DNA of 64,000 nt from CAWJLE01 sp963843645 (GTDB lineage Bacteria; Chloroflexota; Anaerolineae; DAOTYC01), in assembly GCA_963843645.1 (NCBI GenBank), contig CAWJLE010000001.1, positions 1-64,000 on the forward strand. The letters run 5' to 3'. Made by a program: the position numbers and the translations under genes. The notes beneath the pieces are model-generated. The model was given only the letters and a program-made list of their open reading frames with translations. It was not told the DNA's origin and did no database searches. How positions within the stretch are numbered: the first letter of the stretch is position 1; each line of letters begins with the position of its first letter. Positions 42,601 through 49,643 of the stretch are shown here, piece by piece.

Positions 42601-44233
42601 GGCGCAGGTTGCCGGTGGAGGTGGGCACAGCGCTCTCCACCACCGGCAGGACGAAGGCCGGGTCGGCGTCGACCACGTGGTCGCAGGTGGATAGGCCGGA
42701 GCAGCCGCCGCCCACGATGCTGTAAGCGGCGTTAACCGCGCTGCCGTTCGTCTTGATTTCCCCGCCGTAATTTCCGTAGATGATACTGTTGCTCAATTGC
42801 AGGCTGGAACCGTTCCTTAGACGGATGCCCCCACCTTCGTACGCCTGGTTGCCGGAGACAGTGACGTTCCGCAAGGCGGCCGTAACCCCGTCCAGAGACA
42901 GCCCGCCGCCAGGGACACCCGAGTTACCCTGAAAGGTGGCATTCGTCATGGTCAGGTTAGCAGACTGCATGATCAGCCCGCCCCCCGGTCCATCCGTGGC
43001 CCTGTTGCCGGCAAAGAGGGCATCGGTGATAGTGACAGAAGCTGCGACGCTCGCGAATCCGCCGCCGGGGCCCCAGCCGTTGGCATTGTCGATGAAACTG
43101 ACGCGGCTGAGCGACAGGCCGGAGTTCTGATGATAGTAGCCGCCGCCCCAGCCGTTAGAAGAGTTGTTCACAAAAGTCACGTCGGTCAGCACCGGATCGC
43201 CCCCCTCACTGACCATCCCGCCAGCGCCGCTGTTGCCCCCAGTGGCGCGGTTGCCATCGAAGACGATGTGGCTCAGGCTGACCGGCCCGCCGTTCGTGGA
43301 CAGCCCGCCGGCACCGTCGGCGGTGTTGCCGGTGAACTGCCCATTGGCCAAGGTCACCTTGCCCGTGGCGGCCATCCCGCCGCCGAATTGAACAGCGGCG
43401 GTGAGATTCCGGGTTTCGTTATTTTGAAAAACAAACTGGTCTAACGTCAGCGGAATATCCCGGCCGTACAACCCACCGCCCTGGGTAGCCACGTTGCCGG
43501 TAAAGGTGAGGTCGGTCATCGTGATGGCCGGACCTTCCCAGAGATAGACGCCGCCGCCAACCCTCGCCTGATTCCCGCTGAAAACCAGGTGGCGCAGAGT
43601 GGGATTGGACAGATAGGCAAACAACCCGGCGCCGGTGCCCTGAAGAGTGGCGTTTCTAAGATCTTTCCCAGCGGTAATGGTAAAGCCGTCCAACACGGCG
43701 GTGTCATCCACCGTGACAGCCATACCGGCCCCCCAATTGTAATACCCGGCGGTAACGATTTGGTAGGTGTTGTCCTCGGTGGCGGCGACATCCGCCCAGT
43801 GAAGCACCACGCCGTGAGCATCGGTCGTGTCATTGCCGGCCAGGTCGCCACTCAGAACCGTAGTATGCGCGTCCCAATCGCGCTGCGTGCGCAGGGTTTC
43901 GGTGGCGGCAAAACCGCCGTAAAGTGTGACGTGTGATTTGAGTAAGAACGTCGCCTCTCGGCGGCCCGCGGTCTGCCCGGCGCCCTCGTCTGGGTAGTAG
44001 ACGCCCTCGGCTACCCAGATCTCATTGCCGGAGGTGGCGGCCGTCAGGGCATCCTGCAAATACCTGTATGCCGTGCCCCACGATTGGCCGTCGCCGCCGG
44101 CGGGGGCGTTTTCGTCCACGCACTTCACGGTGCCGCCGCAGGCAAAGGCCGGGGCGGTGAGAAACGCCAGTCCGATTAGCGCCAGGAGAAGGGCCGGCAG
44201 CCACATCAGATAGCGAGGTCGAGGGTTAATCAT
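36611..44233 (-). CDS. Giant secreted beta-helix / DUF11 / Calx-beta protein
   Basis: 2540 residues, one intact frame; ATG 44233 with AAGGAG 7 nt upstream. Signal peptide (residues about 1-31, ending TAPAFA). N-terminal right-handed beta-helix opening CVDENAPAGGDGQSWGTAYR, with many GG-x-Y/F-N-x-G rungs. First 'choice-of-anchor Q'-like end (SPAIDAGDNGAVPAG), CARDB-like segment, CSLREA motif CTDVHCTLREAILAAN near 890, second beta-helix, DUF11 (VTYTIVISNASAVNAPNVIL), third beta-helix with GSPAIDSGANCLSTDQRG, an Ig-like domain, choice-of-anchor D (HTFTISNSGGYPLNLTGSP), Calx-beta (YQVNEDGTTVGAGVSLTRTG) and three further Calx-beta-like repeats, then IYLPLILRNS and a CARDB-like tail. Likely a surface or matrix adhesin or polymer-binding protein. 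Its stop codon lies in repeat block B. Confidence 0.85.
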   Translation of the reverse strand: MINPRPRYLMWLPALLLALIGLAFLTAPAFACGGTVKCVDENAPAGGDGQSWGTAYRYLQDALTAATSGNEIWVAEGVYYPDEGAGQTAGRREATFLLKSHVTLYGGFAATETLRTQRDWDAHTTVLSGDLAGNDTTDAHGVVLHWADVAATEDNTYQIVTAGYYNWGAGMAVTVDDTAVLDGFTITAGKDLRNATLQGTGAGLFAYLSNPTLRHLVFSGNQARVGGGVYLWEGPAITMTDLTFTGNVATQGGGLYGRDIPLTLDQFVFQNNETRNLTAAVQFGGGMAATGKVTLANGQFTGNTADGAGGLSTNGGPVSLSHIVFDGNRATGGNSGAGGMVSEGGDPVLTDVTFVNNSSNGWGGGYYHQNSGLSLSRVSFIDNANGWGPGGGFASVAASVTITDALFAGNRATDGPGGGLIMQSANLTMTNATFQGNSGVPGGGLSLDGVTAALRNVTVSGNQAYEGGGIRLRNGSSLQLSNSIIYGNYGGEIKTNGSAVNAAYSIVGGGCSGLSTCDHVVDADPAFVLPVVESAVPTSTGNLRLFVTSPAIDAGDNGAVPAGLTTDLDGNPRFIDTPAVTDSGLGTPPLVDRGAYEFLGKPDLRVQKTDDVGGAVAADTPFHWTLTISNAGGDTAAFAANTVVLQDDLPSANASYGASASVEDATGLSGPLNCTVSAYTLICRANGGPVTLAAAGQFTVAVSVNTSGIPILVNPRSGGACRVDPNDVVSELLENNNTCNSDTVAVGQTSLTVAMHDAAHTPIVQAPVGAMIHATISVTGVGATPTGATHLYRYDNSTCSGSPTNTNNQNLVDGAVETTAFAATSFYYRALYSGDSSHEAVYSPCTSFRAYQPGPTFVVNTAADDDSTVDGFMCTDVHCTLREAILAANAASGANTILFRIGSGQTITLTSAPPAINDAGGELTIDGQAYAVTVSGDDQYRPFAVNSNVRATLANLTLVHGHYTGGDCGLRACGGGLKVGAGAAVTLTHSAILSSTATGSGGGIYNAGTLIIQQSTVAGSSADEGGGILNDGSALVVRQSTLTGNTSLYGGGILQIGGTVTLENSTLSGNTATGVADSGGGGAFDLYNGTADIINSTIVSNTAVSPNQVKSGIWVESGALSLHNSIVAHNGGTNNFQRSGGTFTSLGYNLSNAWNGLPTQTSDLTANPRIGPLADNGGETLTHGLLPSSPAIDGGDPGYCPATDQRDVLRPYGLRCDIGSVEATTDVSLTKAVSPGAVPFHGVVTYTIVISNASAVNAPNVILTDPMPADVAFGQWLQKPGGALVQNSNAFTWTGNLTAGTALAFEFTATHIGGSLKVITNTASFSSTRQTGSDGAACSVTCLGTLTVQNANDSGPGSLREAIANVCNGGTIDFAPSLAGQTIGLTSAELAIGNTVTITNPNAPGLQLSGNNARRIFSIQSTGVVTLSSLAVVDGMADYGGGIVNEGVLVINAGAVSGNRAGGGYFNTGGAIYNAGILTIDHSIFDGNQSDGDGGGISNYGTLTANNSTFSGNQAGNEGGGINNQVTLTLNNTTFSGNQAGSEGGGITNYGTLTANNTTFSDNQAGSGGGGISNYGTLHLRNSIIANSPAGGDCRNHATVATNANNLIASIGSDACGITNGANGSLVGVDPLLSSLGDYGAPTPTFALLAGSPAIDSGANCLSTDQRGVARPQGTACDIGAFESRGFTFTSAGGSGQSTLINTAFANPLTATVTSGYNEPLQGGQVIFTAPSSGAGTDPAVYTVTIDGETVTQVITANNTVGSYVITATARGNLSLAAGYTLTNTAPEIAVVGSGATIASGDATPDPADQTDFGRVAVSGGQVTHTFTISNSGGYPLNLTGSPVVSLTGAMAGDFSVVTQPDTPVDSFQSTTFQVRFDPSLTGPQVVSVTIANDDGDENPYTFAIAGTGTIPGVEFTQAAYQVNEDGTTVGAGVSLTRTGEVDGETRVQVAFTDNSATGNGTDYASSPITITFPAGDLGAQTVNVPITQDFLAESTESLTMTVTSLSNAQIGSQSTALLRILDDDVAGVTVTPSGGAPDLTIAEPDGSDTFAIRLNTQPTAVVTFTLVVSDSSECTLSPSVVELSERNWSAGVTVTVTALDDWENDGPQGCNVTYDVASSDPDYDGQTPDNVAVMVNDDDVAGIAVVPTALTLPEASGTAAITVSLSSQPTNNADVTVPLASTCTVVSPSVTIPFAAWTNGVSVTVTALNDDVDNQPDRTCFVTTGDPTSAAAEYEALAGADVADVSVTLTDDETAGFDFSPLSGETSEDGGVFTVTLRLNSQPTGTVVIAVTSSDSAVAAVDPSQLTFTPLDWNRVQTVTVTGLDDGDNPAGDVDYSVRLAMDPATADPLYAGLKPAEIAAVNLDNDVSRIYLPLILRNSRPAPDLVVDSLTTGPSGPRVTIRNAGNSAVADPFWVDVYYDPNPAPPPLNRTWQSIAPYGAYWGVTRRLAPSETLTLTIGGKYYFDGSNAFPAGLPVYAYVDSVNYATSYGNVKESNEANNVLGPVTSTAATASGAAVRGAATPKWSAGTVALVCGGVA

Positions 44234-44444
44234 GACTGCACTCCTTGTCCTGGTCGGGTAGGTTGGATGAGGCTGCCTCCTGCAAAAAGGCGAACAGGTG
44301 GGTCAAGTTGGCGAAAGCGCGCCGCTCGCTGCCGTGCACGTCCTCGACCGAGGCGCGACAGATCACCTGCCCGCCGCTGCGCGCTGGCCACAGGCGGACC
44401 AGATAGGCTCGATAGCCGCTGTCTTTGTCGTCTTCGTTGGGCAC
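44226..44444 (-). CDS. 72-residue protein coupled to the giant gene
   Basis: GTG 44444 with GGGAGG 6 nt upstream (the longer upstream reading has no RBS). Its stop overlaps the giant gene's start by 8 nt, so translation is coupled. Sequence core: YRAYLVRLWPARSGGQVICR, then SVEDVHGSERRAFANLTHLF. No known function; small proteins with 'YLxRLW...FxxLxxLFxFL' wording are often encoded beside secreted proteins or regulators in Chloroflexota (from memory, not checked). Confidence 0.6.
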   Translation of the reverse strand: MPNEDDKDSGYRAYLVRLWPARSGGQVICRASVEDVHGSERRAFANLTHLFAFLQEAASSNLPDQDKECSHD

Positions 44445-44602
44445 GTGCCACCTCCCGGCAGCGATGGATATCTTAGCATCGCATCCAAACGTGCGCGGAA
44501 CGTGCGCGGAACGTGCGCGGAGCACGCAGTCGTGAGGCGCTCCGTGTTCCATCACCGGGGGCGATTGCCCTGCTCTCCCTGTGGGTGCATCTCGGAATTA
44601 AG

Positions 44603-44743
44603 TTATGTCACCCTGAGGGAGCGCCGTTTGCGACCGAAGGGTCTCGCGCGCGAAATGCGAGTCTGTCCGTTCACACCAAATGAACTCGCATTTCGCGCGC
44701 GAGACCCTTCGGTCGCAAACGGCGCTCCCTCAGGGTGACATAA
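44603..44743. repeat. 141-bp perfect-arm inverted repeat
   Basis: 59-nt arms (44603-44661 and 44685-44743), including GAGGGAGCGCCGTTTGCGAC and GTCTCGCGCGCGAAATGCGA, separated by 23 nt. Lies between divergent genes. Rest of 44445-44878 holds no gene. Confidence 0.9.
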
Positions 44744-44878
44744 GACCATGTCGCCCAATCCCCCGGATGCCCCCCTGCCCGGCTCTCGCGTGGCTAACAC
44801 GTTAGAATTGCCCTGGTTCCATCTGCTCTGGACAGGAATTGCTGCCTATGCTATAGTTGACCACCGGAGGTTTCCAAC

Positions 44879-47800
44879 GTGGCCCACCTGGCTCTGGCTT
44901 TGCTCGGTCCCTTCCAGGCTGCCCTGGACGGGCAGCCGCTTGCGTCGCTCACCGCTGGCCGGTTGCAGGCGCTGCTGGCCTACCTGGCCGTCGAAGCTGG
45001 GCGGGAACACAGCCGGGCAGCGCTGGCCGGACTCTTCTGGCCCGAGCGACCCGACCGGGAAGCTCTCAGCGCTCTGCGTTACGCCCTGTCCAATCTTCGC
45101 CAGGCGATTGGCGACCCCACCAGTTCCAGTCTCTTTCTGCTGATTACCCGCCATACAATCCAATTCAACCGGGCCAGCGATCATTGGTTGGATGTGGACG
45201 ATTTCACATCTCCTGGCTATGACATGGCGGCCCAATCCGCCTCGGTCGAGTCGCTGACCTCGGCCATTGCCCTGTACCGGGGTGAGTTTCTGGCCGGGTT
45301 GGCCCTGGCCGACAGCCTGGCCTTTGAGGAGTGGCTGCTGCTCAAACGGGAGCAGTTTCATCGCCAGGCTTTGACCCTCCTCCGGCAACTGGCCATCCTT
45401 CACGAGGGCCACGGCCGCTACGAGCCGGCCGCCGACTGCACCCGGCGCTACTTGGCCCTGGAACCGTGGAACGAGGCGGCCCATCGCCGATTGATGCGCC
45501 TGCTGGCCCTGGGCGGGCAGCGTCACGCCGCCCTGGTCCAGTACGAAACCTGCCGCCAGGTGTTGACCGATGAACTGGGGATAGCGCCGGAGGACGACAC
45601 CACCCGCCTGTACCAGAGTATCCGAGACAGGACCCTGACGCCGGTCAGACAGCCCGAAACGTCCCCGGCCGCGATGCTAACTGACCACCTGGCCCCGGCC
45701 GCCGGCCTGTTCGTCGGACGCGAGTCAGAGCTGGCCCGGTTGAACCGGTTTCTCGATCTGGCGCTGGCAGGCCTGGGCCAGGTGGTGTTCGTTAGCGGTG
45801 AAGCAGGCAGCGGCAAAACCACGCTGCTGACCGAGTTCGTGCGCCGGGCGCTGGCCGCCCGAGTAAATCTGCTGCATGCCGTGGGGCGGGGTACGGCTCA
45901 GGCAGGTAGGGGCGACCCCTACCTGCCATTCCGCGAGATCTTGAGCCGGCTATGTGACAATGCCGAAACCGCCCCACAGCGGCCGGAGTCAGCGCTGCTG
46001 GCCGTCGTGGGGGCATTGATTGAGGCCGGGCCGGGGCTGCTGGATACGTTGGTTCCCGGAGAATCTTTGCTCCGGCGAGCCAAGCTGCTCGCCCCCAGCG
46101 AGGCTGACTGGCCCCACCGGCTGGCCGCGGTCCTGACCTCGCGCCAGGGTCTTTCGCCTGCTCCCGGCCGGCCGGCCGATCTTATGCATCAGGTCAGCCG
46201 GGTCTTGCACTCCATAGCCCGGCAGCAGCCTCTGCTCCTGGTATTAGAGGATATGCAGTGGGCCGATCCGGACTCCATCAGCCTGTTGTTTCACCTGGGG
46301 CGGCAACTTGGCGACAGCCGCATCCTGATTGCCTGCGCCTACCGTCCGGCCGACTTGAGGCTTGCGGGTGCCCAGCGCCATCCTCTCCTCTCGGTCATCC
46401 ACGAGTTTCAGCGCGAGTGGGGCGAGACGGTCATCGACCTGGACCAGGCCGAAGGTCAGTCCTTCGTCGACGCCTATCTCGACAGCGCGCCCAACCGCCT
46501 GGACGACGAGTTCCGGGCCAGACTCTGCCGGACGGCCGGTGGCAATCCGCTCTTCACCGATGAACTGGTGCATTTCCTCCAAGAGCGAGGCCAGCTGATC
46601 CGGGACGTGGCGGGACGCTGGGTGGCGGGATCGACGCTCGATTGGCGGAGGATGCCGTCGCGGGTGGAAGCCGTCATCGCCGAGCGCGTGGACCGCTTGC
46701 CGGCTGAGTGGCGGGCGATCTTGGATGCCGCCAGCGTGGCGGGCGATGAGTTCGACGCAGAGTTGGTGGCTCGTGTCTTGAACGCCGACGTGCGGGCCGT
46801 ACTGCGTGCTCTGAGCGGGCCGTTGAGCAAACAACAACGGCTGGTACAATTCACCGGCCTGAACCAGACCGCCAGAGGGCAGCGCCTGTCGCGTTATCGT
46901 TTTCGGCACGGCCTGTTTCAGCAGTACCTCTATCACCAGTTGGACGAGGCGGAACGGGCCAGTCTGCATGAGGCCGTCGGGAGCCAGTTGGAAGCTTTGC
47001 TCGCAGAGCAAGCGGCGGACCTCGCCCCACGCCTGGCGTGGCATTTTGAAATGGCCGGAGTTCTGGATCGGGCTGCCGACTACTACCTGGCCGCGGGCCA
47101 CCGTGCCTACCGTCTCTCGTCCCACGAAGAAGCCATCGCTCACTACCGCGCGGGTCTTACTCTGCTCAACCGCCTGCCTTCACCGGCCGACCCCGGGCTG
47201 CGCCAGGCAACGATGCGACGCGAATTGGCCCTCTATCTTGGCCTGGGGCGTCCGCTGGTGGTTACTCGGGGGTGGGCTGACCAGGAGTCTGCCCGCGTCA
47301 ATCAGCGAGCGTATGACTTGGCTGCCGAGCTCGCCAGTCTGGGCGAGTTGTCACCTGAGTTCTTGCTTGCCTTTCACGTACAGGTCGAAACGGCGGCTGC
47401 CAGAGGTGAATTTGAGCAGGCGCTGGCGTTCTCCAGGCATCTCTTCACCCTGGCCCAGCAGAACGGTGGTCGTCTGGCGCTGGGACTGGCTCATGGGGCC
47501 ATGGGCACCAGCCACCTGTTCCGGGGTGAGTGTGCCTTGGGACGCGAACACCTGGAAGCGGTTGTGGCTCTCTATCACAGTCAGCCCCTGCGGTCACCGG
47601 ACGCACTGACAGCAGATATCGGCGTCAACTGCATGTCATGGCTATCCCTCGTCCTGGCTCTTCTCGGTTTTCCTGAGGAAGCCATGGGCCGGGGACGGGC
47701 GGCGATTACTCTCGCCCGGGGGGCAGACGTACCCCTCAGCCATGGCCTGGCCTTGACCGTGGCCGGCTGCAGTCTCCACATCGTCTGTCGGCAGCGGCGG

Positions 47801-48418
47801 GCGGTTCAGGCATATGCAGCTGAGCTTCTGGCCCTGACCCAGGCAAAAGAGCTGTTGCTGTTTCGGGAGTGGGTCGAAATCGCCCTGGGTTGGAGTCAGG
47901 TGGAGGCCGGTGAGTTCGAGCCGGGAATCGCCCGGATGGTCCGGGGCACTCGGGCCTGGCTGCAGATGGGCGCGGTGGTGGGCAGTCTCTTGCACCTGGG
48001 TCTGCTGGCCGAGGCGTATGGCAAGGCCGGTCGGGTGGACCAGGGCCTGGCTTGCGTCGACGAGGGGATGACCCTGCTGCGGCGCGTGGGCTCCAGCCAC
48101 TATGAGCCGGAATTCTATCGGATTCGGGGCGAACTGCTGCGGCTGAAAGCTGACGCGAACGCCGAGCCCGAGGTTGAGCAGTGCTTCCGGCAGGCCATCG
48201 AGGCAGCCCGCCGGCAAGGAACCCGCTGGTGGGAGCTGCGGGCGGCGGTGAGTCTGGCTCGCTTGTGGCGGGCGCGCGGCGCTGCCTACCGCCGGCAAGC
48301 GCGCCAGATGCTGACCGGCCTGTGTGGTTGTTTCAGCGAAGGGTTCGACCTGCCGGACTTGTGCGAGGCGCGGGCAATGCTCCAGGAGCTTGCGCGCGAG
48401 ACGGAGCGGACGGTCTGA
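44879..48418 (+). CDS. SARP-type regulator: winged helix, BTAD, AAA ATPase and TPR
   Basis: 1179 residues, GTG 44879 with GGAGG 8 nt upstream. N-terminal OmpR-like winged helix (LALLGPFQAALDGQPLASLT, LSALRYALSNLRQAIGD), BTAD helical domain (residues about 100-250, LALADSLAFEEWLLLKREQF, YLALEPWNEAAHRRLMRLLA), then AAA ATPase: GEAGSGKTTLL near 307, LLVLEDMQWADPDSISLLF near 454, and a long TPR-like C-terminus. No C-terminal LuxR HTH, so DNA binding should be by the N-terminus. Typical of Chloroflexota and Actinobacteria. It is divergent from the giant secreted protein gene and could control it; that is inference from position only. Confidence 0.88.
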   Translation: MAHLALALLGPFQAALDGQPLASLTAGRLQALLAYLAVEAGREHSRAALAGLFWPERPDREALSALRYALSNLRQAIGDPTSSSLFLLITRHTIQFNRASDHWLDVDDFTSPGYDMAAQSASVESLTSAIALYRGEFLAGLALADSLAFEEWLLLKREQFHRQALTLLRQLAILHEGHGRYEPAADCTRRYLALEPWNEAAHRRLMRLLALGGQRHAALVQYETCRQVLTDELGIAPEDDTTRLYQSIRDRTLTPVRQPETSPAAMLTDHLAPAAGLFVGRESELARLNRFLDLALAGLGQVVFVSGEAGSGKTTLLTEFVRRALAARVNLLHAVGRGTAQAGRGDPYLPFREILSRLCDNAETAPQRPESALLAVVGALIEAGPGLLDTLVPGESLLRRAKLLAPSEADWPHRLAAVLTSRQGLSPAPGRPADLMHQVSRVLHSIARQQPLLLVLEDMQWADPDSISLLFHLGRQLGDSRILIACAYRPADLRLAGAQRHPLLSVIHEFQREWGETVIDLDQAEGQSFVDAYLDSAPNRLDDEFRARLCRTAGGNPLFTDELVHFLQERGQLIRDVAGRWVAGSTLDWRRMPSRVEAVIAERVDRLPAEWRAILDAASVAGDEFDAELVARVLNADVRAVLRALSGPLSKQQRLVQFTGLNQTARGQRLSRYRFRHGLFQQYLYHQLDEAERASLHEAVGSQLEALLAEQAADLAPRLAWHFEMAGVLDRAADYYLAAGHRAYRLSSHEEAIAHYRAGLTLLNRLPSPADPGLRQATMRRELALYLGLGRPLVVTRGWADQESARVNQRAYDLAAELASLGELSPEFLLAFHVQVETAAARGEFEQALAFSRHLFTLAQQNGGRLALGLAHGAMGTSHLFRGECALGREHLEAVVALYHSQPLRSPDALTADIGVNCMSWLSLVLALLGFPEEAMGRGRAAITLARGADVPLSHGLALTVAGCSLHIVCRQRRAVQAYAAELLALTQAKELLLFREWVEIALGWSQVEAGEFEPGIARMVRGTRAWLQMGAVVGSLLHLGLLAEAYGKAGRVDQGLACVDEGMTLLRRVGSSHYEPEFYRIRGELLRLKADANAEPEVEQCFRQAIEAARRQGTRWWELRAAVSLARLWRARGAAYRRQARQMLTGLCGCFSEGFDLPDLCEARAMLQELARETERTV

Positions 48419-48483
48419 GGTGGTTGGAGCCTCCTGTCACCATAAATCTGAGCAGGTGAGACATTCGGTCCTGAATCGAGCCC

Positions 48484-48560
48484 GCCGAATCGAGCAGGGG
48501 GAGGAGACTAACCTCCCCCTCTCACCACCGGACATGCAGGCCGCATCCGGCGGTTCGGTC
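48484..48560 (-). other. Degenerate 3' end of a group II intron
   Basis: On the minus strand, a domain V-like stem (CCGGATGCGG / TGCATGTCCGG, 48525-48555) is followed by GTGAGAGGGGGAGG, a hairpin (48496-48520), and CTCGATT. This order is that of domains V and VI plus the 3' splice region. The tetraloop and the catalytic triad look damaged; no maturase gene is present. Confidence 0.4.
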
Positions 48561-48808
48561 CAATGCCGTGGTCGCCACCCGGATCGGCAGTTCCCCTTTG
48601 CGCTTGTGGAGGCTGAACCCCAGAAATCAACACCTGCAGGCAAGACGCATTGCAGTCATACATTTGTATAGCAATTCCATCATGCTCAAAGTTTCGTCGG
48701 CTCAGTGCGCGCTTCGGACCGGTGCGATGATCGGTTACTAGAGATTGTGCATTATGTCAAACTATTGGTGTTGACAATTACAACAATTTGTGTTAGACTA
48801 TAAGTAGC
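48561..48808. other. Intergenic stretch without a gene
   Basis: No coding region is seen. It contains an isolated plus-strand promoter-like pair, TTGACA (48771-48776) and TAGACT (48794-48799) 17 nt apart, with no obvious gene to drive. Confidence 0.35.
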
Positions 48809-49075
48809 TCATCTACCATGTGTAGAAGGAGTCTCAGTGCCGTCCTTCGGGGCGGCATTGGCCTTTTTGTATTCCTCGTATTCTCTCTTCAGTTTGACGA
48901 TTTGATGGTCTCGCGTCACGCAGAACGCGGTCACCAGCAGAACATAACTCTTGCGCAGATCGAGAACAACCAGGTATTGTTCTTCCTCGCACCAGATATA
49001 GCCCCGTCGGCGGAAGCTGTGCAGGTTCGGCTCAGGCCGCCCGGCGTGCGCGGCCCGCCGCCTCAAGATTTTCAG
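48809..49075 (-). pseudogene. C-terminal fragment of a nuclease-like toxin gene
   Basis: About 85 codons: FRRRGYIWCEEEQYLVVLDL, then LLVTAFCVTRDHQIVKLKRE, ending AAPKDGTETPSTHGR. This looks like the C-terminus of small RelE/Barnase-EndoU-like phage toxins, but identification is weak. The N-terminus is missing; the fragment abuts the NTF2 fragment. Confidence 0.4.
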
Positions 49076-49091
49076 CGCCCTGCCCGGCATG

Positions 49092-49232
49092 CTACCTGTT
49101 GCCCCCGACCCCGGCTAGGTACGTCGCCAGCAGCTCCGGGTCGTCGATGGCGCCGTGACGGTGGACCTGTCTCCAGCGGCCGTCGATTTTCCGGCTGGTG
49201 CGGATGGCGAGCGCGATCTCTTCTCCGCCCAG
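49092..49232 (-). pseudogene. C-terminal fragment of an NTF2-like gene
   Basis: Matches the 3' end of the 31382-31849 gene (GCCAGCAGCTCCGGGTC, GGTGGACCTGTCTCCAGCGG and GTGCGATCTCTTCTCC-like segments) with moderate divergence and an internal deletion. Only about 47 codons remain. Confidence 0.65.
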
Positions 49233-49313
49233 ATCGAGTCGCAACGAATCCACCGGAGGGTGCAGGCCGTAAAGGATATGCGGGTGGATTCAATGGAACA
49301 GGGCGCGGGCAAC

Positions 49314-49341
49314 AAAAACGCCCCGCGGACCGCGCGAGGCG
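49314..49341 (-). terminator. Rho-independent terminator of the tRNA-Arg remnant
   Basis: On the minus strand, CGCCTCGCG / CGCGGGGCG (9 bp, one G-U) with loop CGGTC, followed by TTTTTG. It lies 12 nt after the tRNA CCA end. Confidence 0.75.
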
Positions 49342-49352
49342 AGGCGACGTTG

Positions 49353-49402
49353 TGGCGCCCCAGGAGGGACTCGAACCCCCGACCCACTGCTTAGAAGGCA
49401 AT
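49353..49402 (-). tRNA. 3' half of tRNA-Arg (anticodon TCT), partial
   Basis: Minus strand: anticodon arm ATTGC-CTTCTAA-GCAGT, variable loop, T-arm GGGGGTTCGAGTCCCTC, acceptor strand TGGGGCGCCA with encoded CCA. The D-arm and 5' acceptor strand are absent: upstream sequence has no partner for GGGGCGC. This is the usual form of a tRNA-borne attachment-site remnant. Confidence 0.75.
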
Positions 49403-49560
49403 CAGTCTCCAGGGGTGGGTACTGTATCTAATGACTCCCCAACAGAGTCGACATTCGCGCCACAAATTGTGGCAGGAAATTCTGCAACAGCAGTTGTTCG
49501 ACGTCACAATGGGCACAGGAAGCGATACGTCAGGCTGCACGATAACCGCGATAGAGCCCA

Positions 49561-49598
49561 AGAGACTCCCGAAATCTCAGCTGAATTCGGGAGCCTCT
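49561..49598 (-). terminator. Terminator after the octahaem cytochrome gene
   Basis: 13-bp stem (AGAGACTCCCGAA / TTCGGGAGCCTCT, one mismatch) with a 12-nt loop, about 45 nt beyond the cytochrome stop. No strong T-run. The remainder of 49403-49643 shows no gene. Confidence 0.55.
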
Positions 49599-49643
49599 GT
49601 TTGCGTCCAGATTCGATTCGCGCCCGCGTGTGCTGCCGGAGGC

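Noticed and set aside
37727..43936. Long plus-strand frames opposite the giant gene
   Set aside because: Low-complexity antisense shadows of repeated Gly/Val/Asn codons.
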